From: Chondrocystis sp. NIES-4102
GTDB taxonomy: Bacteria > Cyanobacteriota > Cyanobacteriia > Cyanobacteriales > Xenococcaceae
Direction: 5' to 3'
NCBI GenBank assembly: GCA_002368355.1
Contig: AP018281.1
Location: 558,001-622,000, forward strand
Length of the DNA stretch: 64,000 bases
Shown here: piece after piece, positions 9,029 to 19,815 of the stretch
Position numbering within the stretch: the first letter of the stretch is position 1
Layout: each line of letters opens with the position of its first letter
The notes under the pieces: model-generated
Database searches by the model: none
What the model was told of the DNA's origin: nothing
The model's input: the letters and a program-made list of their open reading frames with translations, nothing else
Program-made: the position numbers and the translations under genes

Positions 9029-10231
9029 TTATTTTCTGGTTTTTTGAGACCAAACTCTAGTAGGTAGACCCCAAATATATATAAAGCCTTCTGCTGCTTT
9101 GTGGTCAAATTCATCTTCTGCGCCATAAGTTGCTAAATCTGGAGCATAGATAGAATTATCCGATTGACGACCGACAATAATCGCATTGCCTTTAAATAAT
9201 TTTACTCTTACTTGTCCTGTAACCCTTTCTTGTGTCTTATCTATAAATGCGTCTAAAGCTGCTTTGAGGGGGCTATACCACAAACCACGATAGATCAATT
9301 CGCCATAGGTTTGTTCTATACCGCGCTTATATTGAGTAATATCAGCAGTGAGGGTTAAGCTTTCCAAATCACGATGAGCAGCAATTAATACTAATAAGGC
9401 TGGTGCTTCATAAATTTCCCGTGATTTAATCCCTACAACACGGTTTTCCAACATATCAATACGTCCGATACCGTGTTTACCTGCTAGTTCATTTAATCTA
9501 GTAATTAGATCGACGGGTGAAAGTTGTTGATCATTGAGACTTACAGGCAAACCTTGTTCAAACCCAATGGTAATATATTCAGGTTCATCAGGAGTAAGGG
9601 CGATCGCGCTGGTCATTACAAAGATTTCTTCGGGTGGCTCAGTCATGGGATCTTCTAAAGGTCCTGCTTCTATACTACGACCAAGTAAATTGCGATCGAT
9701 ACTATAGGGGGAGGATTTTTTAACAGGGAATTCTAAACCAAACTTTTCACCATAGGAAATCGCTTCTTCCCGACTCATTCCCCACTCTCTAGCAGGGGCT
9801 AATACTTTTAGATCGGGGTTTAAAGCCATGATCCCTACATCAAAGCGTACTTGATCGTTTCCTTTCCCCGTGCAACCATGAGCAACTGCATCAGCACCAT
9901 GTTTTTCGGCAGCTTCAACCAATAATTTGGCAATGAGAGGACGGGCTAAGGCAGTGGATAGGGGATAGCGATTTTCATAGAGTGTATTGGCTTTGATCGC
10001 AGGAAAAGCATAATCTGTAACAAAACTTTCGGTAGCATCCACCACTAAGGATTCTACAGCACCACATTTTAAAGCTTTTTGCTGAATTGGGCCAAGTTCA
10101 TCTCCCTGTCCTAAATCAGCAGCTAAGGTAATTACTTCTTTGACTCCCCACTCATTCATTAAATAAGGAATACATACGGTGGTATCTACTCCACCTGAAT
10201 AGGCTAAGACAACTTTTTCGGCACGTCCCAT
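9029..10231 (-). CDS. argG: Argininosuccinate synthase
   Basis: ArgG joins citrulline and aspartate using ATP, the penultimate step of arginine synthesis. The N-terminal PP-loop '[13 protein letters not shown]' and the downstream '[13 protein letters not shown]' are diagnostic. The length is 400 residues from the ATG at 10231, the family norm. The frame stays open to a TTG at 10255, but those eight residues are not typical, and an AGGA lies upstream of the ATG. The gene follows the RfbD-like gene on the same strand by about 85 bp. Confidence 0.96.
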   Translation of the reverse strand: MGRAEKVVLAYSGGVDTTVCIPYLMNEWGVKEVITLAADLGQGDELGPIQQKALKCGAVESLVVDATESFVTDYAFPAIKANTLYENRYPLSTALARPLIAKLLVEAAEKHGADAVAHGCTGKGNDQVRFDVGIMALNPDLKVLAPAREWGMSREEAISYGEKFGLEFPVKKSSPYSIDRNLLGRSIEAGPLEDPMTEPPEEIFVMTSAIALTPDEPEYITIGFEQGLPVSLNDQQLSPVDLITRLNELAGKHGIGRIDMLENRVVGIKSREIYEAPALLVLIAAHRDLESLTLTADITQYKRGIEQTYGELIYRGLWYSPLKAALDAFIDKTQERVTGQVRVKLFKGNAIIVGRQSDNSIYAPDLATYGAEDEFDHKAAEGFIYIWGLPTRVWSQKTRK

Positions 10232-10316
10232 AAATTCGTTTATTCCTAAAAACAACTGATCGGGTATTGTACCTAAAAGGTTACTCTTAAAAATGTTTTT
10301 CCTGTAAGTTTTTTGA

Positions 10317-11219
10317 TTATTGATGGTTTTTAATTGCCCTCAACTCGGCTTTTAAAGATAGGGGTTGATATCCCAAGGCGAATGCTTTACTGCTATCTAA
10401 AGAGGTATCAGGCGATCGCGAAGCGTGGGCTACGCCCAATCGCGGTGCAACCATTGCTACATCTGCTTGTTTACAGGGTTTAATTAATTCTGTTGGTAAT
10501 TGCCATATATCCCCTAAGAGTAAGCCAAAATCGTAACGAGATATTCTTTCCTTGCCTCCTAGGTGTAAGATGCCTTGTACTTGTTTTTCTATGGCTAAAA
10601 GTAATCCATTAGCAGCAGTTGGCGCACTGGCTGGGGTACGAAATTCATCGATAAATAAATTTATTTCTTTACCTGCTTGGAGATTACTAATCATCCCCTG
10701 AATAAAACTAGCAGCTACAGGACTTGCTAAACCAAACATCAAAGGCATTCTGCATAGAGCGATCGCACTGTATATTTCGCTCATTTTTTCTTCGGCTATT
10801 ACTTTTTGTTCGCCATAATAACAGATCGGAGAAACGCGATCGCTTTCTTGGTAAACAGGATTTTTGCCATCAAAAACTAGATCTGTTGAGGTAAAAGCAC
10901 AAGGTATTTGATATTCACCACATAGACGTGCAATATTTATTGAGGCTGTAACATTAATAGCATAGGATTCTTCGCGGTGAGTTTCGCAATAATTAGGTTT
11001 AGAAGCTGCTGCGGTGTGAATTACGGCATCGGGACGGATATTTTTAAATAGTTGTTCTACAGTATTAAAATCCGTTAGATCACTTTGATATATAGTTGCC
11101 CCAGGTATCTTTACTACATTACTTAAATAAGTTCCAAATACTTGCCAATTCTTTTGTGCAATTTGGCATAAATTCCAACCTAAAAAACCGCTTGCTCCTG
11201 TAACTAGTATTTTTTTCAT
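10317..11219 (-). CDS. RfbD-like SDR reductase (dTDP-4-dehydrorhamnose reductase family)
   Basis: This NAD(P)-dependent sugar-nucleotide reductase-like protein has 300 residues. The Rossmann motif '[13 protein letters not shown]' is at 4-16, '[17 protein letters not shown]' carries the family Ser/Thr-Asp, and the catalytic YxxxK is in '[11 protein letters not shown]'. RfbD makes dTDP-L-rhamnose, but the other rml genes are absent here, so the substrate is uncertain. Near residues 259-270 the protein carries 'LGVAHASRS', encoded by a 34-bp GC-rich palindromic element (10412-10445). Relatives, as I remember them, run directly from 'APR' to '[10 protein letters not shown]', so the element looks like an in-frame insertion. 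Confidence 0.85.
   Translation of the reverse strand: MKKILVTGASGFLGWNLCQIAQKNWQVFGTYLSNVVKIPGATIYQSDLTDFNTVEQLFKNIRPDAVIHTAAASKPNYCETHREESYAINVTASINIARLCGEYQIPCAFTSTDLVFDGKNPVYQESDRVSPICYYGEQKVIAEEKMSEIYSAIALCRMPLMFGLASPVAASFIQGMISNLQAGKEINLFIDEFRTPASAPTAANGLLLAIEKQVQGILHLGGKERISRYDFGLLLGDIWQLPTELIKPCKQADVAMVAPRLGVAHASRSPDTSLDSSKAFALGYQPLSLKAELRAIKNHQ
10412..10445. repeat. GC-rich palindromic element inside coding sequence
   Basis: This 34-bp element contains HIP1 at its left end and the inner palindrome GGGC-tac-GCCC. It is 31/34 identical to 63076-63109, which lies in a spacer. Here it sits within the RfbD-like reading frame and keeps the frame open, adding about nine residues. Confidence 0.85.
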
Positions 11220-11841
11220 TTAAACTTTTCAGGGTATTTAAACAAATTTTATAGTAGCAATTAGATATAGTAGCTGCGTTAATTATCTTTATATTGTTCT
11301 AATTTATAATTTTTTAAAATATTTGGTGTTATCTTCCAAATCTTTATGGCTACTTGTTTATTACTAATTTTGATATTTAAGCTCCATTAATCAGTTGGCA
11401 TTAATAATTAATCAGTGGTTATTCAGATTCAATATTTATCTAACTATTTTCTCTGCGTCAACTAAGAACAATTATTGCATTAAATAATTAATTGCTAATT
11501 TTATATATCCTATTTTAATTCACTTTTGCTTAATTTCATACTAATCGTTAATATTTGTGTTTTTTACTATAAATTTATAAATTATTAATGATTATTTCAT
11601 CTCTTAATATTGAACAACTTTTTAATTATTATAATAGCGATAATTGTTTTATTAAGTTATAAATCCAAGTAATTTGGAAAAATATTTATTAGTTTCCTCA
11701 TGCTTTGTTTAGCGAATATAATTAAATTTAGCCATAATTAAATATGTAAGTTATCTAAAAATTTTTATCGGAATAACTTAGATTTAAATAAAATTAAGTT
11801 AGATATTATAATGAACAGTTGTTAGTAATAATTAAAATCAA
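11220..11841. other. AT-rich spacer, no gene seen
   Basis: About 620 bp of strongly AT-rich DNA lies between a leftward gene and a rightward one, so it must hold both promoters. I see no open frame of coding character, no repeat element and no clear hairpin terminator. Confidence 0.6.
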
Positions 11842-12435
11842 ATGAATAATCTTAAAAATATATTTCTATATATCTCAATTCCTATCTTGTCACTCTTCCT
11901 AATTATTCTTTTAGTTGAAAAAAGAACTAATAAAGCATTGAATGATTACTCAATGTTACCTGATGGCGTAAAAGTTGTTGACAAGGTTGTACTAGGTAGA
12001 AGACTAAGAACTTTATCTAATGGATTAATGAGTGCATATCGTAATGAATTTTCTAACGGAATTTTTAGGGCATTTCGTCGTAGTGCCATCGAGCTTGTTT
12101 GTACTAATAAAAGCGAGGTTTTACTGGTTTTGAAAATTCATATACCAATTGGTCAAGGCCCTGTTATAGACGATAAACCTCGACTTTGGATTAGAGATGG
12201 TAGTGTTCACGACAGTCCAGTTTCCATTAAAAATATCAAAGTTTTCTATAGCGATTATTTTGATACTGTAGTTAGCAACCCTCTTTCCAAAGCAACAACA
12301 ACTTCAGTTATTAAAGCTCTAGAAAAAAGTAACTTCACTAAAATGAGCTTTGAAGCAATGGATAGTAGTCGATTATTTACTAATGATGCAAAAGTTCCCG
12401 AAGTCAGGCGACTAATTAATAATTGTCAACCATAA
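11842..12435 (+). CDS. Hypothetical membrane-anchored protein
   Basis: I do not recognise this 197-residue protein. A single N-terminal hydrophobic helix (about 6-25) precedes a 170-residue soluble domain, so it is probably anchored in a membrane with the domain outside the cytoplasm. Two cysteines (in 'ELVCTNKSEV' and at the end, 'NNCQP') could pair in an oxidising compartment. The domain has mixed strand/helix character ('VLLVLKIHIPIGQGPV', 'DKPRLWIRDGS') and no motif I can name. It is followed in the same frame, directly after its stop, by the relic of an RTX-type protein. Confidence 0.55.
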   Translation: MNNLKNIFLYISIPILSLFLIILLVEKRTNKALNDYSMLPDGVKVVDKVVLGRRLRTLSNGLMSAYRNEFSNGIFRAFRRSAIELVCTNKSEVLLVLKIHIPIGQGPVIDDKPRLWIRDGSVHDSPVSIKNIKVFYSDYFDTVVSNPLSKATTTSVIKALEKSNFTKMSFEAMDSSRLFTNDAKVPEVRRLINNCQP

Positions 12436-12765
12436 ATATCAATACCCTTACTAATAATACTACTAACTAATAGTCTCTCTGGCGGTGAGCAATTTATTTA
12501 CAATACCAATGCAGCTTTTAATAGCAGTGGGATAGGTTCAGATGTATTGACGGATTTTATTAGTGGTGTGGATAAGATTGTGCTAGATCAAACCATCTTT
12601 AATATGTTGAGTAGTGTAATTAACAGTGGTTTGAACTTATGTTCTCAATTTGCTACTTTAAATAACATTCCTGCTTTAAGTAAAAGCTTAATTAAAATAT
12701 ACTCTTCAATTGTCGCGATCGCACTTATAATTATTAACTGGTCATTGATGGCTCAACGCCTTTAG
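12436..12765 (+). pseudogene. Relic of an RTX/haemolysin-type calcium-binding protein C-terminus
   Basis: From 12481 the frame reads GGEQFIYNTNAAFNSSGIGS then DVLTDFISGVDKIVLDQT. This is the standard last segment after the GGxGxDxx nonapeptide repeats of cyanobacterial RTX exoproteins. There is no start codon before it except TTG/ATG codons inside the domain, the calcium-binding repeats are missing, and the following residues (to the stop at 12765) drift away from the family pattern around a HIP1 site at 12717, consistent with a frameshift. It is therefore a decayed fragment. It may have reached its place next to the 197-residue gene by deletion. Confidence 0.7.
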
Positions 12766-12997
12766 CTTCTAGCTTTAACTACTACTCCTACTACCTACTA
12801 TCGTCACGTTCGCGCTTTGGTCGCCAAAGCAAGCTTGCGCTCAGGGACGCTTTCCGCGCCTACTACCTGCTACCTACTACCTAGTACCTACTACCCACTA
12901 CCTAAAAACAGTTCTATTTGTAGCAAACATTTATTACTTTCCCATCCCCATAAACCCAGTTGGGGAAAGATTATTACTCTCCCCAAAAATTAATTAC
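12766..12997. repeat. Repeat mosaic with GC-rich palindrome
   Basis: The spacer between the RTX relic and acnB holds 'tagcttctagcttta', 'ctactacct' heptamer-like runs (12775-12800 and 12860-12904) and, inserted between them, a GC-rich module at about 12802-12860. That module contains the perfect inverted repeat GCTTTGG-tcg-CCAAAGC (12814-12830) and then 'gcgctcagggacgctttc'. Confidence 0.75.
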
Positions 12998-15595
12998 TTA
13001 AACAGGCATTCCCAATATATCTTCAATTCTAGGCATCTGTTCTAAAGGAACTACTCTACCCTCTTCCTCAAAACCAACTATTTGATCGAAATTGAGATAG
13101 CGATATAAATCACTTTCAAAGGGTTGTATTTTCTCTTGAACAATTGCCATATATTCTTCTACAGTTGGAATTTTACCCAATAAAGCACAAACGGCAGCTA
13201 ATTCGGCAGAACCTAGATAAACCTGCGCTCCTTTACCCATACGGTTATTGAAATTACGGGTAGAAGTTGAGAAAACAGTGGCATTGTCTTCCACACGGGC
13301 TTGATTACCCATACATAGGGAACACCCAGGCATTTCTGTCCGTGCGCCAGCAGCAGCAAAAATTCCATAAACCCCTTCTTCACGCAATTGTTTTTCATCC
13401 ATGCGAGTTGGGGGACAAATCCATAAACGCCCTTTAACCACCCCTGCACCTTCGAGGATTTTCGCAGCAGCACGATAATGTCCTATATTGGTCATGCAAG
13501 AACCGATAAATACTTCATCTACTCTATCTCCTGCACATTCAGACATTAACTTGACGTTATCAGGATCATTCGGCGCAGCGACAATGGGTTCTTTTATTTC
13601 GTTGAGATTGATTTCAATTATATCTGCATATTCCGCATCAGCATCCGCAGACATTAATTCTGGGTTGGCTAACCACTGTTCCATCTTTGCCACCCGACGC
13701 ATCAGAGTACGAGCATCTTTATAACCTCTGGCTGCCATATTTTTAAGCAAGGCAACATTAGAACGTAAATACTCAGCTACAGTTTCTTCACTTAGTTTAA
13801 TTGTACTACCAGAACAAGAACGTTCGGCGGTAGCATCGGTAAGTTCAAAAGCCTGTTCTACTTTCAGGTTGGGTAAGCCTTCCATTTCCATCACCCTACC
13901 ATTAAAGACATTTTGTTTGTTTTCTTTAGCGACGGTTAATTTACCCTGTTGGATGGCTACCCAGGGAATAGCATTAACTATATCTCTTAAAGTGACTCCT
14001 GGTTGTAATTCTCCTGTAAAGCGAACTAATACAGATTCGGGCATATCTAAGGGCATCACCCCTAAAGCAGCAGCAAAAGCCACTAAACCAGAACCTGCAG
14101 GAAAGGAAATACCAAGAGGGAAACGAGTATGGGAGTCTCCACCAGTACCTACAGTATCGGGTAATAACATTCTATTGAGCCAAGAGTGAATAATACCATC
14201 ACCTGGGCGTAAAGCTACCCCCCCACGAGTTGAAAAGAAGTCTGGTAAATCCTTATGGGTTTTGATATCTACAGGTTTGGGATAGGCTGCGGTATGGCAG
14301 AAAGTTTGTAGGGTTAAATCGGCACTAAAACCTAAACAAGCTAATTCTTTTAATTCATCCCGTGTCATTGGACCCGTGGTATCTTGAGATCCTACGGTAG
14401 TCATGTGGGGTTCACAAGCTGTACCTGGACGCACCCCTGGTAAACCACAAGCTTTACCCACCATTTTTTGCGCTAAAGTAAAGCCTTTGCCTGTATCTGT
14501 AGGTAGGGTTGGACGAGTGAAGATTTCGGAGACAGGTAAACCTAATGCTGCTCTGGTTTTATCAGTTAAGGCTCTACCTATTAAGAGGGGAATACGTCCA
14601 CCTGCACGTACTTCATCGAGAATTGTATCGGGTTTGAGGGCGAAGGTAGTAATTATTTCTCCACTTTCGTTTTTTATTTCGCCTTTATAGGGATAAATAG
14701 TTATTACATCCCCAGTATTCATCTGACTTACATCACATTCAATAGGTAATGCGCCAGAGTCTTCGGCTGTATTAAAGAAAATTGGGGCAATTTTATTACC
14801 CAGGATATAACCACCAGCTTTTTTATTGGGAACAAAAGGTATCTCTTGTCCAATGTGCCATAATACGGAGTTTATCGCAGATTTACGAGATGAACCTGTA
14901 CCAACAACATCACCAACATAAGCAACAGGATGTCCTTTGGTTTTTAATTGAGCAATGGTATCTAACCCATCGGGCATTTTCGACTCTAACATGACTAAGG
15001 CATGGAGAGGAATGTCGGGGCGAGTAGTGGCATGGGGAGCAGGAGATAAATCGTCCGTATTGGTTTCTCCTGGTACTTTAAAGACACTCACAGTAATAGC
15101 TTCGGGTAGTTTTGGACGACCGATAAACCACTCAGCATTTGCCCAGGAATCAATTACCTGTTTAGCATAGGGATTATTGTTAGAAAGATCTAAAACTTCG
15201 TTAAAGGCATCAAATACTAAAAGAGTTTTACTAAGGGCAGCAGCAGCCTCCCCAGCAATACCAGGATCGGAGGATTTTAATAAATCTACTAGAGACTGAA
15301 CGTTATATCCTCCAATCATTGTACCCAATAAGTCTATCGCCCCTTGAGGGGAAATTATGGGACATTTGACCTCACCTTTAGCGATCGCCGTTAAAAACCC
15401 TGCTTTGACATAAGCTGCATCATCAACACCAGGTGGTACTCTGTCTCTGAGTAATTTAAGTAGTTCTCCTTTTTCTGCTTCGGGAGGATTTTTTAATAGT
15501 TCACATAATTCTGATGTTTGTTGCGCGCTTAGAGGTAACGGGGGAATTCCCATTTCTTCTCTGCTGGCTGAAAGTTTTCTGTATTCTTCTAGCAT
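12998..15595 (-). CDS. acnB: Aconitate hydratase B
   Basis: AcnB is the TCA-cycle aconitase of most cyanobacteria: citrate to isocitrate through cis-aconitate with a [4Fe-4S] cluster; many also act on 2-methylisocitrate. The protein has 865 residues, the normal AcnB length, with an N-terminal HEAT-like domain ('[20 protein letters not shown]'), the swivel domain (about 165-330) and the Fe-S domains. Cluster cysteines are visible in 'GSCMTNIGH' and 'GCSLCMGNQ'. '[19 protein letters not shown]' is the substrate-loop signature. It stands alone and diverges from ruvC across about 165 bp. Several frames inside it on both strands are shadows. Confidence 0.96.
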   Translation of the reverse strand: MLEEYRKLSASREEMGIPPLPLSAQQTSELCELLKNPPEAEKGELLKLLRDRVPPGVDDAAYVKAGFLTAIAKGEVKCPIISPQGAIDLLGTMIGGYNVQSLVDLLKSSDPGIAGEAAAALSKTLLVFDAFNEVLDLSNNNPYAKQVIDSWANAEWFIGRPKLPEAITVSVFKVPGETNTDDLSPAPHATTRPDIPLHALVMLESKMPDGLDTIAQLKTKGHPVAYVGDVVGTGSSRKSAINSVLWHIGQEIPFVPNKKAGGYILGNKIAPIFFNTAEDSGALPIECDVSQMNTGDVITIYPYKGEIKNESGEIITTFALKPDTILDEVRAGGRIPLLIGRALTDKTRAALGLPVSEIFTRPTLPTDTGKGFTLAQKMVGKACGLPGVRPGTACEPHMTTVGSQDTTGPMTRDELKELACLGFSADLTLQTFCHTAAYPKPVDIKTHKDLPDFFSTRGGVALRPGDGIIHSWLNRMLLPDTVGTGGDSHTRFPLGISFPAGSGLVAFAAALGVMPLDMPESVLVRFTGELQPGVTLRDIVNAIPWVAIQQGKLTVAKENKQNVFNGRVMEMEGLPNLKVEQAFELTDATAERSCSGSTIKLSEETVAEYLRSNVALLKNMAARGYKDARTLMRRVAKMEQWLANPELMSADADAEYADIIEINLNEIKEPIVAAPNDPDNVKLMSECAGDRVDEVFIGSCMTNIGHYRAAAKILEGAGVVKGRLWICPPTRMDEKQLREEGVYGIFAAAGARTEMPGCSLCMGNQARVEDNATVFSTSTRNFNNRMGKGAQVYLGSAELAAVCALLGKIPTVEEYMAIVQEKIQPFESDLYRYLNFDQIVGFEEEGRVVPLEQMPRIEDILGMPV

Positions 15596-15760
15596 TTAAC
15601 AGTTCTCCTCTTTATATGTAGATTTATTACAAGATATTTATTGTCTCATTTAAGTCAACCATTAATTCTTAGCTTTTAATGTATCGAGGATTAAATATTA
15701 TGGGAAATATTTTTAAGGATTTGATGACTAAAATGAATGTTATTTGAATTTTGCCCATAA

Positions 15761-16255
15761 ATGAAAATTTTAGGATTAGATCCAGGTATAGCTATTTTAG
15801 GATTTGGCACAATTATTTGTCAGACATCTCAACCGATTAATCAGGTTACTGATCTAGTTCAGCTTGAGGAATTTGGGGTAATTCAAACTGAGGCGAAAAC
15901 CCCCTTTAGCGATCGCCTATGTACTATTTACGACGACTTACATAGTATAATTGCCGAACTTAATCCTGATTTGGTGGCGATCGAAAAGTTATTTTTCTAT
16001 AAGATGAGTCATACGATCACCGTAGCACAAGCACGGGGAGTTTTGATGTTAGTCTTAGGTCAAGCTAATATTCCCTATGTTGAATTTACCCCCCCAGAAA
16101 TTAAAAAGGCTTTAACGGGATATGGTAATGCTCCTAAAATAGAAGTCCAAGAAGCTGTTGCACGAGAACTATCTTTAGATTCTATCCCTCGTCCTGATGA
16201 TGCTGCTGATGCTCTGGCGATCGCTTTGACTGCTTGGTTTCATCACAGTTGTTAG
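15761..16255 (+). CDS. ruvC: Holliday-junction resolvase RuvC
   Basis: RuvC is the endonuclease that cleaves Holliday junctions after RuvAB branch migration. The 164 residues include the four expected acidic catalytic residues: Asp7 in 'LGLDPGI', Glu75 in 'VAIEKLFF', and Asp147/Asp150 in '[13 protein letters not shown]'. The length matches the family. No ruvA or ruvB is adjacent, which is usual in cyanobacteria. Its 3' end is only 8 bp from the convergent TPR gene. Confidence 0.95.
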   Translation: MKILGLDPGIAILGFGTIICQTSQPINQVTDLVQLEEFGVIQTEAKTPFSDRLCTIYDDLHSIIAELNPDLVAIEKLFFYKMSHTITVAQARGVLMLVLGQANIPYVEFTPPEIKKALTGYGNAPKIEVQEAVARELSLDSIPRPDDAADALAIALTAWFHHSC

Positions 16256-16263
16256 TTATTAAT

Positions 16264-18393
16264 CTATCTAATTCCACACCCTTTGCGAGCTATTGTTTGT
16301 AATTCTTGATCTTCGCTCAACTCCATAACTTTATTAAAAGCGGATTGTGCAGCAGTATATTCTGGTTTGGAAGTTTGGCAAAAACAGTTAGCAAGATATA
16401 GCCAAATTGTTGCTTGTTGTGGAGATAATAACTCTTGATTGGCTAAAACCTGTTTAAATAGTGGAATTGCCTTGTGATACTTCCCTAATTTATATAAAGC
16501 TATTGCTTTTCCTGTTACAGCAGATGGATAATTAGCTACACTTGCCAAAGCTTGATCAAAAGCTAACAGTGCTTGTTGAGGTTGGTTAACTTTGAGGAGA
16601 TTTTCCCCTTTAAGGTTAAAAGCGATCGCGCCATTAATATCTTGATTTGTTTTAAGTAATTTAATTGCTTGCTCACTCGCTGTTAGGGACTGTTGATATT
16701 TTCCTAGCTTAAATAGTAATTGAGCTTTATTTATCCAAGCAATACCCAACTGCTGATTACTATTAGTTGCTTGCTCAAACGCCAAAAGTGCCTTTTCGTA
16801 GTCTTGTAAATAATATAAAGCCTCCCCACGACAATTCCAGGCTAAAGCAGATTTAGGAATAATTGAAGTTGCTCTATAACATGATTGCAACATAGCATCA
16901 TATTGCTTCAAACCAGAAAAGGCATAGCCCTTATTTAGCCAAAGTAGATGTTGTTGTGTGGGCTTAGTTGGGGAAAGTCGATCATAAGCTGCGATCGCTT
17001 GACTATATTTTTGTTGTTGCAGTAAATCGTTAGCTTGTTTGAATTGTCGAAGCTCAAGATATTGAGTAATCAAGCTAAAACCTACCCAACCAATACCGCA
17101 ACAGCACAGTAATAATAGGATAAATTTAATTAATTGGGAATTGTTGTTTGGCTTAGTCACATTGCTAGCAGTTGGTTTTAAAGTTAAGGGTAACTTCTGA
17201 CGAGGCTCAGATAAACTAATAATTACTTGATCATGAGCATCTATCTGTTGTCTCAACCACAAATCATTAAAAACCTGATAATAGATCTGATTAGCTATTT
17301 TAACTTGATTTCCATACAACTTGATAAGACCAATTTCTAAAAGATAATTATGTTCAGGTGTATCGTTAAACATGAGCGGTTGACATTGCCTAATTTCTAA
17401 ATAACTAGTTAAAAGAAACTGTAGATCAATAGGAGGATTAAGTAGTTGAGAACTTAGAGCAACTAAATGAGATGCAGCCAAATTAGTTGACCAATCGTTA
17501 ATAATATAATGCCGTACTAATTGCGAGATCTTTTGAGCTTCTTGGTTTCTCGGAATAAAAGATTCGCGATCGCGGAGAATTTGATATAACTTATGAGTCA
17601 AAAATGGTTGATTATTAGTCCAGGCTTTAACCTCAACTAAAACTTTATAAGGAAGAGTAGCTTTTATATCTAAATTAAATAATTTAATTTTAATTTTGCT
17701 GTAGGGTTGTAAACGAACTAGCTGATTTTCAATCCAATTCTCACTAAAATTATAGCGATCAAGTTGGGGAGCTAATTTGATTTTATGGCAATGGCGAACC
17801 ACAAGCCCCGTTTGGATCAATTCAGCCTCCGCCTTACTATAAGTGGCTTCTATTTCTTCTTCGTGCCAAATCTGATGATATAAATTAAATAGTTCTTTTG
17901 GCTGGCATTGTCGATTATATAAAAGATGATTTTCGATACGATTCCAATCAGCTAACTGCTGTTCACTAATAAGATTGATATTTTGTGGATTATTTTTCTG
18001 ACTAGTTTTGATTAGTTCTAATTGATCTAGAAAAAAGTTTAAAGTAGTTTGCGAAATAATTCCTTCCAATACCGCAGACTGTCCAAATTTCAAATTATTA
18101 ATGACCTGCTGATGTAGGATACTTGTAATTTGAAGATCATCAATCAAATTCGCAGCTTTTAAATATTGTCCTAAAGGTAGGTTTAACTTCTGGGTGGGCA
18201 ATTTTGGCCACGTGTCAGCAAAAAAATCGGCTGTTTGTTGAGATATCCATCCATGACGAGCCATGATCTCGCCCAGGCGATAATTAGAAGAGACTAAGCG
18301 TTCTTGCAAAGCTATTTGCACCTGTCTAGGAGAAACCAAACCAGCAGCTTGCAATACTAATCCTAACGGCTTAACAATGATAGTTTTCGCCAT
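16264..18393 (-). CDS. TPR protein with two N-terminal GspE/MshEN-like repeats
   Basis: This 709-residue protein has several parts. Residues about 5-60 ('LGLVLQAAGLVSPRQVQIAL ... RLGEIMARHGWIS') and about 72-125 ('LPLGQYLKAANLI ... FGQSAVLEGIIS') are two copies of a motif resembling the N-terminal domain of type II/IV secretion ATPases, which in MshE binds c-di-GMP. A helical domain of unknown type follows to about 400. One membrane helix is near 422-443 ('FILLLLCCCGIGWVGFSLIT'), then at least five TPRs run to the end. It is probably a membrane-bound scaffold. The c-di-GMP idea is inference from motif resemblance only. Confidence 0.75.
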   Translation of the reverse strand: MAKTIIVKPLGLVLQAAGLVSPRQVQIALQERLVSSNYRLGEIMARHGWISQQTADFFADTWPKLPTQKLNLPLGQYLKAANLIDDLQITSILHQQVINNLKFGQSAVLEGIISQTTLNFFLDQLELIKTSQKNNPQNINLISEQQLADWNRIENHLLYNRQCQPKELFNLYHQIWHEEEIEATYSKAEAELIQTGLVVRHCHKIKLAPQLDRYNFSENWIENQLVRLQPYSKIKIKLFNLDIKATLPYKVLVEVKAWTNNQPFLTHKLYQILRDRESFIPRNQEAQKISQLVRHYIINDWSTNLAASHLVALSSQLLNPPIDLQFLLTSYLEIRQCQPLMFNDTPEHNYLLEIGLIKLYGNQVKIANQIYYQVFNDLWLRQQIDAHDQVIISLSEPRQKLPLTLKPTASNVTKPNNNSQLIKFILLLLCCCGIGWVGFSLITQYLELRQFKQANDLLQQQKYSQAIAAYDRLSPTKPTQQHLLWLNKGYAFSGLKQYDAMLQSCYRATSIIPKSALAWNCRGEALYYLQDYEKALLAFEQATNSNQQLGIAWINKAQLLFKLGKYQQSLTASEQAIKLLKTNQDINGAIAFNLKGENLLKVNQPQQALLAFDQALASVANYPSAVTGKAIALYKLGKYHKAIPLFKQVLANQELLSPQQATIWLYLANCFCQTSKPEYTAAQSAFNKVMELSEDQELQTIARKGCGIR

Positions 18394-18540
18394 AGAGAGG
18401 CATCTAAAATTTGACTAAATTTTTGTTCGCCCTACATCTTAAACAGCCGTATTAAATAATGTTAATATCTTTACTTATCTTTAGAACTAACTTTATTTGT
18501 AAAATTGTCATAACACTGACTATTAAATGTAAAAAAATTT

Positions 18541-19788
18541 ATGACTGCTACTCCCATTCAAACTAATAAGGCTGAGGATAATTTTGCTGCTGTCCCTGAT
18601 GAATTAGGACGCTTTGGTCCTTATGGTGGTAAATACGTACCAGAAACCTTAATGCCTGCTTTGGCAGAGTTGGAAACTGCTTATAAATACTATAAAAACG
18701 ACCCAGAATTCAACCAGGAATTAGAGGGATTATTAAAAGATTATGTAGGTAGAGCTAATCCTCTTTATTTTGCCGAACGTTTAAGTAAGCATTATAGTCG
18801 TCCAGATTTACAAGCCCAAATATATCTCAAACGCGAAGATCTAAATCATACAGGCGCACATAAAATTAATAATGCTCTCGCCCAAGCTTTACTAGCAGTG
18901 AGGATGGGGAAAAAACGTATTATCGCTGAAACAGGAGCAGGACAACACGGAGTAGCTACTGCTACAGTCTGCGCTCGCTTTGGTTTGGAATGTATTGTTT
19001 ACATGGGCGTAGAAGACATGGAAAGACAAAAGCTCAATGTCTTTAGAATGCGCTTGTTGGGAGCAAAAGTGCAACCTGTATCGGCTGGGACTGGAACACT
19101 TAAAGATGCTACCTCCGAAGCAATTCGCGACTGGGTAACTAATGTAGAAACCACTCACTATATTTTAGGCTCAGTAGCAGGACCTCATCCTTACCCAATG
19201 ATGGTTCGAGATTTTCATGGGGTAATAGGCAGAGAAACTCGCGCCCAATGTCTGGAAAAGTGGGGAGGACTACCCGATATTTTACTTGCTTGTGTTGGCG
19301 GTGGTTCAAATGCCATAGGTTTGTTTTATGAGTTTATCCCAGACTCTAACGTCCGTTTAATAGGTGTGGAGGCAGCAGGAGAAAGCGTTGCTTCAGGTAA
19401 ACACGCTGCTACCCTTACCGAAGGTCGTCCAGGTATCTTACACGGAGCAATGAGTTATTTGTTACAAGATACTCAAGGACAAATTATTGAAGCTCATTCA
19501 ATTAGCGCAGGGTTAGATTATCCTGGAGTAGGGCCAGAACACAGTTACTTAAAAGATACACAAAGAGCAGAATATTATGCAGTGACTGATACTGAGGCGA
19601 TCGCAGCTTTACGTTTACTATGCGAACAAGAAGGCATTATCCCAGCCCTCGAAACCGCCCATGCTTTTGCTTATTTAGAATATCTTTGCCCACAACTAAC
19701 TGGTACTCAAAGAATTATTCTCAACTGCTCAGGTAGAGGGGATAAAGATGTGCAAACAGTGGCTAAACATTTAGGTGATCTACTTTAG
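18541..19788 (+). CDS. trpB: Tryptophan synthase beta chain
   Basis: TrpB condenses indole with L-serine to give tryptophan, using PLP. The protein has 415 residues. The PLP lysine is Lys108 in '[11 protein letters not shown]', the phosphate-binding glycine loop is '[10 protein letters not shown]', and '[19 protein letters not shown]' is the N-terminal signature. As commonly in cyanobacteria, trpA is not adjacent. The RNase D-like gene starts 27 bp downstream on the same strand, so the two may share a transcript. Confidence 0.97.
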   Translation: MTATPIQTNKAEDNFAAVPDELGRFGPYGGKYVPETLMPALAELETAYKYYKNDPEFNQELEGLLKDYVGRANPLYFAERLSKHYSRPDLQAQIYLKREDLNHTGAHKINNALAQALLAVRMGKKRIIAETGAGQHGVATATVCARFGLECIVYMGVEDMERQKLNVFRMRLLGAKVQPVSAGTGTLKDATSEAIRDWVTNVETTHYILGSVAGPHPYPMMVRDFHGVIGRETRAQCLEKWGGLPDILLACVGGGSNAIGLFYEFIPDSNVRLIGVEAAGESVASGKHAATLTEGRPGILHGAMSYLLQDTQGQIIEAHSISAGLDYPGVGPEHSYLKDTQRAEYYAVTDTEAIAALRLLCEQEGIIPALETAHAFAYLEYLCPQLTGTQRIILNCSGRGDKDVQTVAKHLGDLL

Positions 19789-19815
19789 AAAAATATAGGA
19801 AATTAATTTAGCAAT

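Noticed and set aside
13213-15170. Several ORFs of 70-106 codons inside acnB on both strands
   Set aside because: All are shadows inside a full-length, well-conserved acnB reading frame.
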